Positions 44,771 through 49,897 of a stretch of 49,897 nucleotides of DNA are shown here, in pieces (within the stretch, counting starts at the first letter, position 1; every line of letters begins with the position of its first letter). The position numbers and the translations under genes are program-made. Location: NCBI GenBank assembly GCA_947474065.1, contig CANJHD010000009.1, forward strand, positions 1-49,897, written 5' to 3'. The notes under the pieces were generated by a model. It was not told where the DNA came from, did no database searches, and was given only the letters and a program-made list of their open reading frames with translations. Source of the stretch: Planctomycetaceae bacterium. GTDB lineage: Bacteria > Planctomycetota > Phycisphaerae > Phycisphaerales > SM1A02.

Positions 44771-46059
44771 ACGACATCAATGCATATAGCCGTCGAGTCT
44801 TCATCCGCCAGGGAGCGCTGCTTGCTTCGTTCGCGGCCACACTGCCACACTTCATACAACAGAGCGCGTTCGGCATGCTCGCACCGGACGGCAGCGTGCT
44901 CGGTTCGCGCCCCGGCGTTCCAGATGATCGCATCTTGGTTGTGGTGCAATTGTCGGGCGGCAATGATGGATTGAACACAGTCATTCCTTATGGCCAAGCT
45001 GAGTATCACAATGCGCGCCCAGTGATCAGTATTGGCGAGCCCGGCAAGCCGAAGAATGGTGGCGCCGCGCTCGAACTTGACCAAGTGAACGGAATCGGAC
45101 TGCATCCGAACCTCACTGGCTTTAAAGAACTGTATGACGCCGGCAAACTCTGCGTGGTGGCGGGCGTTGGTTACCCGAATCCAAATCGCAGCCACTTTGC
45201 GAGTATGGACATCTGGCAGAGCGGTCGCCCCGAGGGTAAAGGAACTGGCTGGCTCGGGCGCTATGTCGATGCGTCGTGCAATGGAAATCCCGCAGCAGAT
45301 ATGGCCGTTGCTGTCGGACGCACCGCTCCACTTGCAATGACGGGAACGAAGAGCGCGCCGATCGCATTTGAGAGTGCCGATCTCTTCCGCTGGCTAGGCG
45401 CTGACAAGAACGGCGCAATGGATAAGGAATACCAAGCGATGGTGCGCGCGGGCTCGCTGCCCGGTGTCGAACCTGGCTCGCAGGAAAGTTTCCTGATGCG
45501 AACCGCGCTTGATGCACAACTGACGAGCGACCGCATTCGTGCCGCCGTAAGTAAGAAGCCGCTCGTCGCGTACCCGGGGAGCGCGCTCGCCAAGCAATTA
45601 CAAACCGTAGCCGCGATGATTCGCGATGACATGAAGACGCGCGTCTACTACGTGAGTATGGGCGGTTTCGATACGCATGCCAATCAGTCGGGTGGCCATG
45701 CGAATCTGATGCGCCAACTTGGCGACGCGATCTTGGCATTCCAGAAAGACTTAGCCGCGCAAGGAAACGAAGGCCGCGTCATGACCATGTGCTTCAGCGA
45801 ATTCGGACGGCGCGTGCGCCAGAACGCGAGCAATGGAACCGATCACGGCACCGCGGGTCCGATGTTCCTGATCGGTGCAGGCGTGCAGCCCGGCTTGCAG
45901 GGCAAGTATCCGAGCCTCACGGACCTTGATGGCGGCGACCTGAAGTTCACAACGGACTTCCGCGGCGTCTACCAAGAAATACTTGGAAAGTGGATGAAAG
46001 CAGAGACGCAATCGGTCCTTGGCGGCGAGTACGCGGCACCGGGTCTGGTGCGCGGGTGA
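44767..46059 (+). CDS. DUF1501 family protein, Tat-exported
   Basis: The 430-residue protein begins with a twin-arginine signal (SRRVFIRQGALLASFAATLP, residues 8-27). The sulfatase-like fold is seen in VVVQLSGGNDGLNTVIPY, GVGYPNPNRSHFASMDIW, MGGFDTHANQSGGH and MCFSEFGRRVRQNASNGTDHGTAGPMFLIG. The metal-binding residues typical of alkaline-phosphatase relatives are retained (Asp, His and the closing TDHG). It acts with DUF1800 in an unknown envelope process. The stop overlaps the next start (GTGA). Confidence 0.93.
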   Translation: MNDINAYSRRVFIRQGALLASFAATLPHFIQQSAFGMLAPDGSVLGSRPGVPDDRILVVVQLSGGNDGLNTVIPYGQAEYHNARPVISIGEPGKPKNGGAALELDQVNGIGLHPNLTGFKELYDAGKLCVVAGVGYPNPNRSHFASMDIWQSGRPEGKGTGWLGRYVDASCNGNPAADMAVAVGRTAPLAMTGTKSAPIAFESADLFRWLGADKNGAMDKEYQAMVRAGSLPGVEPGSQESFLMRTALDAQLTSDRIRAAVSKKPLVAYPGSALAKQLQTVAAMIRDDMKTRVYYVSMGGFDTHANQSGGHANLMRQLGDAILAFQKDLAAQGNEGRVMTMCFSEFGRRVRQNASNGTDHGTAGPMFLIGAGVQPGLQGKYPSLTDLDGGDLKFTTDFRGVYQEILGKWMKAETQSVLGGEYAAPGLVRG

Positions 46060-46775
46060 GTACTGAATTCTCTGTGCCGGAAGTCGCATTCTTTGGTCGA
46101 ACCTATAGCGAGTACTTGCAGATGTTCGCGCTCAGTGATGCGGACCTGCGCGGTCGCGCGATCCTCGATTGCCCATGCGGTCCGGCAGCGTTTGTTGCCA
46201 ATGCCTGCCAAAGTGGCCTCAATGTTGTCGGCTGCGACCCGCTCTTTGAGTTCGCGCCGGACGAACTGCATGCGCGCGCTACCGCGAACATCAATGATCT
46301 CTTTGCGCGGCTCGCGCTTGCAACTGATTCGCTGACGTTCCGCGATCCGGTGAAGTTCCGCAAGGACAAGTTCGACGCACTTGATGAGTTCATTGCGGAC
46401 TACCGCAACGGGCGCGGGACGCGCTATATCCATGCCGCACTTCCAACATTGCCGTTTGCGGATGGCGCGTTTGATGTAGTGCTTTCGTCCAATTTCCTGT
46501 TCTGTTACTCGGGAATCAAGAACGGCGGACTCTTAGAAGACGACCGTTTCGATCTGCCATTCCATCTTCGCAGCATCAGTGAACTCGCACGGGTCACGCG
46601 CGGCGAGATCCGTATGGCACCGACGCACGCGATGCAGATGCCGCCGCGTCAGCATCCATACATGGAAGCTGCGATCGCGCACCTCAAAACGCTTGGATTC
46701 CGTGCAGAAATCCGCCCAAGCCCGTACGACGATGGTTTCGCGCCGTTCGCTGGCGTACTTGTAATTACCAAGTAG
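46056..46775 (+). CDS. Class I SAM-dependent methyltransferase
   Basis: The 239-residue protein has motif I ILDCPCGPAAFVANA with the acidic end of strand 2 in VVGCDPLFE, and motif IV-like VVLSSNFLFCYSGI. The N-terminus FFGRTYSEYLQMFAL is typical of a group of uncharacterised bacterial methyltransferases. Its GTG overlaps the DUF1501 stop, which couples it to that pair; I do not know its substrate. Confidence 0.85.
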   Translation: MSTEFSVPEVAFFGRTYSEYLQMFALSDADLRGRAILDCPCGPAAFVANACQSGLNVVGCDPLFEFAPDELHARATANINDLFARLALATDSLTFRDPVKFRKDKFDALDEFIADYRNGRGTRYIHAALPTLPFADGAFDVVLSSNFLFCYSGIKNGGLLEDDRFDLPFHLRSISELARVTRGEIRMAPTHAMQMPPRQHPYMEAAIAHLKTLGFRAEIRPSPYDDGFAPFAGVLVITK

Positions 46776-46820
46776 GGCCTGAGTATCGCTGCAACTATTT
46801 GTAGATCGGCGCGCCAGCAA

Positions 46821-47363
46821 TCACCAGTGCGCGCCGCCCGGCTGCTCGACGATCGAATAGAAGCCGTCAGCATCGCGCCGAAGTTTGCCCGCCTTTACGA
46901 GTGCTTCCCACACGCCCCACGGATAATCGCGCGGCGGCAACATCGCTTGAATGCGATGCTGGCCCGTGCCGCTCATCGGACCGACGCCGAGTTTGGAATC
47001 GGCATCAAGTTGCGAGAGCTTGACGCGCTTGCGGAACATACGCAGTGCATCTTGGAGGACAGAGAGTTCAAATTCTTGCGCGGGGGCTGCGTTGGTGGCG
47101 GTGCCGTCGACGGCCGCCACACTTGCATCAGCCGATGGCTCCGCCACTTCTTCACCCTTCGCGCGCGCCACGGCCCGCGTGAGTTCCGCGGTGTCCCGTG
47201 CGCCCACGAGCCGCATAATGGCCTGCGGATCGAGCTTTGCCTTCAAGAGCAGCTTGTGGATCGCTCCCCAATGCGGTCCGGTGGCGGACGGGTCCGAGGT
47301 CACGATCCGCGCAAGCGCGGCGTCGATGTCCTTCACAAGTTGCGGCTGGAGTGGGCTCGACAT
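46821..47363 (-). CDS. Unknown helical protein
   Basis: The 180-residue protein, from ATG at 47363, has a helical N-terminal domain (about 1-75: LVKDIDAALARIVTSDPSATGPHWGAIHKLLLKAKLDPQAIMRLVGARD), an Ala-rich linker and a second helical domain (about 105-180) ending in YPWGVWEALVKAGKLRRDADGFYSIVE. No family is recognised. TATCGT ends 6 nt before the ATG, matching the leaderless pattern. It lies between two unrelated genes. Confidence 0.72.
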   Translation of the reverse strand: MSSPLQPQLVKDIDAALARIVTSDPSATGPHWGAIHKLLLKAKLDPQAIMRLVGARDTAELTRAVARAKGEEVAEPSADASVAAVDGTATNAAPAQEFELSVLQDALRMFRKRVKLSQLDADSKLGVGPMSGTGQHRIQAMLPPRDYPWGVWEALVKAGKLRRDADGFYSIVEQPGGAHW

Positions 47364-47369
47364 ACGGGC

Positions 47370-47375
47370 ACGATA
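47370..47375 (-). promoter_or_regulatory. -10-like box of the unknown gene at 46821, leaderless arrangement
   Basis: Minus-strand TATCGT ends 6 nt before the ATG at 47363. Confidence 0.45.
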
Positions 47376-47441
47376 GTCGAGCGCCCGAACTGCAACGATT
47401 GCTGACAACACCAGCCTTCAACAACCGCCCCGTGCCTCAAT

Positions 47442-48794
47442 TCACCGAATCGTCACATCAATCTGCTTGCCTGCCCTGTACGCCTCCGTGCCGGCAAGCA
47501 CCAACTCCGTGAGCCTGCCTGAATATTCAAAGTTACAGAGCGGTGCGCTCGGCGCACGATCGCGGATCGCCTGCAACCACTCTGCGTGATGTCCGCGACT
47601 CGCTGCGATCGGGGTGATGCCCGCCGTGCCACTCGCAACACGCGCGCTCCACTCCGCAGCGCGTGCGCCCGGCCAGACCAACATCTCGTCGTAGTTGGCA
47701 AACAGCGCGCCTTCTGTTCCTTGGAAACAGACGCTGAATCGACCGTGATAATCCTGCTTATCCTTCGCGCCAATCTCTTGCACGAACGGCGGCACGCGAC
47801 CACCATCGAACCAACGCAGAACGAGCGGGTCAAGACTCACACCTGCGGGACCCGACGCAATTCCAGGAATGGCCCACGAAGCCTCAAGCCACGCTGGTGC
47901 GCCGACCGAATCGAGCGGCGGTCCATCCGCGCGGACTTCCATCCTGAGCGGAATCGTGCTGGTGCCGCCTTTCACTGCGCCAGCTGGCAAATCCGCGCAC
48001 GGCGCAAGACCCAATGCCCACACCGGCAAATCCATGATGTGACATCCCATATCGCCAAGCGTGCCCGATCCGTATGCCCAGTACCGACGCCAGTTCGCTG
48101 GGTGAATTCCATTGATGTATGGAACGCGCGGCGTTTCGCAGAGCCACGCATTCCAGTCGAGCGTCTTTGGGCACACGGCACCCGGTGTCAACTTGCCGTC
48201 GCCCCAACTCTTCAGCTGCCAGCAATCGACTGCGGTTACGCGACCAATCACGCCCGCGCGCACAGCCTCCACCACGCGTCGATAGTTCTCAGTGGCGTGA
48301 ATCTGCGTTCCCATTTGCGTTGGAACACGTGCAGCACGCGCCAACATGCGCAGTTCGCTCGCTTGTTCGCGCGTATGCGTGAGCGGCTTCTCGCAGTAGA
48401 CCGGAATCCCTGCGCGAAGGGCGGCCGCTGCAATCGGAAAGTGCGCGTGATCGGGCGTTGCAACAACGATGCCATCAAGATCGAGTTCGCGTCGATACTC
48501 AACAACCTGCTGCCACTCCACTGCGCGCGCGGCATCTGGAAACTCCTTGCCAGCGCGTTCGAGATACGAACTGTCAACATCGCACAGTGCAACAATTTGC
48601 TCGCCACGCACTTCTTGGATGTTGTCCCACGCTCGGTTTGCAGTGCCAATACATGCAAGGCGCAACTTGTCCGGGCGACGCGGTCCGACGTCTTTGAGGA
48701 ACGCCGGCGCCGTCCGAGACGAGACGCAGCGCGCGAGGGCGGGCGTGAGCGCAAGACCGGCGGCGGCAAGGAGGAATGTGCGGCGGGTTGACAT
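47442..48794 (-). CDS. Tat-exported Gfo/Idh/MocA family oxidoreductase
   Basis: The 450-residue protein starts with a twin-arginine-like signal (STRRTFLLAAAGLALTP, 2-18). The NAD(P)-binding fold begins LRLACIGTANRAWDNI with an unusual glycine loop; EKPLTHTREQASEL holds the catalytic Lys of the family. GTLGDMGCHIMDLPVWALGL is the C-terminal signature. Members reduce or oxidise sugars, and export is common in planctomycetes. TACCGT ends 7 nt before the ATG. The substrate is unknown. Confidence 0.9.
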   Translation of the reverse strand: MSTRRTFLLAAAGLALTPALARCVSSRTAPAFLKDVGPRRPDKLRLACIGTANRAWDNIQEVRGEQIVALCDVDSSYLERAGKEFPDAARAVEWQQVVEYRRELDLDGIVVATPDHAHFPIAAAALRAGIPVYCEKPLTHTREQASELRMLARAARVPTQMGTQIHATENYRRVVEAVRAGVIGRVTAVDCWQLKSWGDGKLTPGAVCPKTLDWNAWLCETPRVPYINGIHPANWRRYWAYGSGTLGDMGCHIMDLPVWALGLAPCADLPAGAVKGGTSTIPLRMEVRADGPPLDSVGAPAWLEASWAIPGIASGPAGVSLDPLVLRWFDGGRVPPFVQEIGAKDKQDYHGRFSVCFQGTEGALFANYDEMLVWPGARAAEWSARVASGTAGITPIAASRGHHAEWLQAIRDRAPSAPLCNFEYSGRLTELVLAGTEAYRAGKQIDVTIR

Positions 48795-48832
48795 GCATAT
48801 CACGGTACCCTCATCCATCTCACCACCTTTGG

Positions 48833-48838
48833 TACACT
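48833..48838 (+). promoter_or_regulatory. -10 box of the two-ribbon protein gene
   Basis: TACACT lies 9 nt before the ATG at 48848, so the 5' leader would be 3 nt at most. Confidence 0.5.
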
Positions 48839-48847
48839 CCGGACTCG

Positions 48848-49117
48848 ATGGGACAAATCTTGAACTACCGGTGCGGAGCATGTGGTTCCACGTTTTCATG
48901 GATGAGCGGCAGTGGCATGCTCACGAAAGTCGCGCATTGCGGAAAGTGTGGGGAAGCCCACGCATGGCCGCTGCACGACGGTCGCGGCAAAAAGCGGATT
49001 GCGAAGTCACAGAAGTGCAGTTGTGGCGGCGTAGTGCGGCTCGACGCGAAGGTGCGATGCCCGGGATGCAAGGCAACCGATATCAGTGCAACTGGCGACA
49101 GCGCGCAGTGGGAATGA
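48848..49117 (+). CDS. Small protein with two zinc ribbons
   Basis: The 89-residue protein has eight cysteines in pairs: 9/12 and 31/34, then 57/59 and 71/74. Each set looks like a zinc ribbon. The first is followed by a His/Trp segment (EAHAWPLHDG), and between them is a basic KKRIAKSQK. It may bind nucleic acid or protein; no family is recognised. There is no Shine-Dalgarno. Confidence 0.78.
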   Translation: MGQILNYRCGACGSTFSWMSGSGMLTKVAHCGKCGEAHAWPLHDGRGKKRIAKSQKCSCGGVVRLDAKVRCPGCKATDISATGDSAQWE

Positions 49118-49163
49118 TGCAGCACACTGCTACGTCCTATGTAGACCAATAAGCCTTTTTCGG

Positions 49164-49192
49164 TTGGTTTCTGAGGGCTTATCAGCTATGCT
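49164..49192 (+). promoter_or_regulatory. Promoter of the radical SAM gene
   Basis: TTGGTT (49164-49169) and TATGCT (49187-49192) are 17 bp apart. An ATAAGCC/GGCTTAT pairing (about 49149-49182) overlaps it and may end the preceding gene's transcript. Unlike its neighbours this gene has a leader of about 40 nt and GAGG before its ATG. Confidence 0.6.
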
Positions 49193-49239
49193 TAAAATCG
49201 ACCCAAATTCAGCAGTTGAACCCTTTCGAGGATCGAATC

Positions 49240-49897
49240 ATGTCGAACGAGTATGCCACCACCGCGCGCCAGCAGGCGTTCTTGGACAAAGTTGAAGACA
49301 CCCGCCACGAGCGCAACATCATCAACGGCCTCGCGCCCTTTCTTGATGAGAAGGCGCCCGAGGACATGTTGGGGCTTTACTCGCCAAACGAACTCGTGCA
49401 GTTGCGCGTCCTCAAGGGCACCGATCGCGACCTTGAAAAGCGCATGCCAGTCAAGGTGACGCGGCATTACTTTGAACTCGCCAAGACCAGCGCGCCGATC
49501 CGCCGCATCGTCAAGGCGGACCCCGCAGAAACCATGGACCTTGCGGGTTCCGAGGACCCCGGCTTTCAAATGGACTACAGCCCGGTCGAGGGCATGCTGC
49601 ACAAGTATGAGATGGGCCTTCTTTATGTCGTCTCCACTTGCTCGGCCCACTGCCGCTTCTGCTACCGCGAGGAACTGATCGCGCGTAAGGAGATCACGCG
49701 TCAAGACGGCACCGTTGCAAAGAAGGGCATGGCCTCGATTCCAGAGGTGACCGAGTTCATCAAGCGCTTCAACTCTGAAGTTGCCGCAAACGGTGGACGC
49801 CACCCAACCTGTGGTCGCGAAAAACTTCGCGAGGTCCTGATGTCGGGCGGCGATCCGATGGTGTTGAACAACTCAAAGATCGCGGCATGGCTTGGCG
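49240..49897 (+). CDS. Lysine 2,3-aminomutase-family radical SAM protein (3' end outside window)
   Basis: The frame is open from ATG (GAGG 8 nt upstream) to the window edge, 219 residues. The radical SAM cluster is Cys134, Cys138 and Cys141 in STCSAHCRFCYREE, followed by REVLMSGGDPM, where the SAM-binding GGDP is typical of KamA/EpmB-like enzymes. RHYFELAKT and ADP lie N-terminal to it. Full KamA is about 400 residues, so roughly half is seen. The substrate (lysine or EF-P) cannot be decided from this part. Confidence 0.88.
   Translation, partial: MSNEYATTARQQAFLDKVEDTRHERNIINGLAPFLDEKAPEDMLGLYSPNELVQLRVLKGTDRDLEKRMPVKVTRHYFELAKTSAPIRRIVKADPAETMDLAGSEDPGFQMDYSPVEGMLHKYEMGLLYVVSTCSAHCRFCYREELIARKEITRQDGTVAKKGMASIPEVTEFIKRFNSEVAANGGRHPTCGREKLREVLMSGGDPMVLNNSKIAAWLG

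Noticed and set aside
48788-48838. TTGACA at 48788-48793 as -35 of the two-ribbon gene
   Set aside because: It is 39 bp from TACACT, far too long a spacer, and lies inside the oxidoreductase's signal-peptide codons.

Overview
The window looks like about 50 kb of chromosome from a planctomycete, most likely of the Phycisphaerae type. The case rests on a secreted protein ending in two dockerin-like calcium repeats, a pseudopilin of the planctomycete kind, a DUF1800/DUF1501 pair, Tat-exported Gfo/Idh/MocA oxidoreductase, and high-GC coding with frequent GTG starts. The taxonomic call is inference; no rRNA is present. Gene content is mostly housekeeping, and I see no prophage, insertion sequence or CRISPR array.

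Layout. Bases 1-2269 hold the 5' part of a secreted repeat protein (minus strand). Bases 2486-4800 hold a promoter, a well-formed cobalamin riboswitch and a three-gene operon (dockerin-tailed secreted protein, pseudopilin, Bfd-like [2Fe-2S] protein) that contains no recognisable B12 gene; this is the most interesting part of the window. Bases 4766-13744 carry a hydrolase-like gene with mutL, a metallophosphoesterase, nadE, an HTH-receiver regulator, ilvA and pckA. Bases 13830-21240 carry tRNA-His, a nitrilase, an unknown gene, tRNA-Phe, another unknown gene, hflX, an S41 protease and tsaD. Bases 21328-24217 hold recA, a 98-bp tandem repeat and a UDP-glucuronate decarboxylase.

Bases 24290-32283 hold anmK and a complete phosphate regulon in the order phoB-phoR-pstS-pstC-pstA-pstB-phoU. 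Then follow rpmH-aroK, a convergent PilZ/unknown/rnc group, ilvC-uppP-unknown, ligA, an FmdB-like protein without its zinc cysteines, a TIM-barrel isomerase-like protein, a hotdog-like protein, and an operon of DUF1800, DUF1501 and methyltransferase genes. The end carries an oxidoreductase, a two-ribbon zinc protein and the start of a lysine 2,3-aminomutase-like radical SAM gene.

Two signals run across the window. First, many genes with no Shine-Dalgarno have a -10-like hexamer ending exactly 6-7 nt before the start codon (mutL, the phosphoesterase, the S41 protease, the decarboxylase, ligA, the FmdB-like gene, a membrane protein and others), which predicts leaderless mRNAs. Second, a hairpin-forming repeat occurs as two tandem copies upstream of recA and as one diverged copy upstream of ligA, with a compensatory base-pair change between copies.
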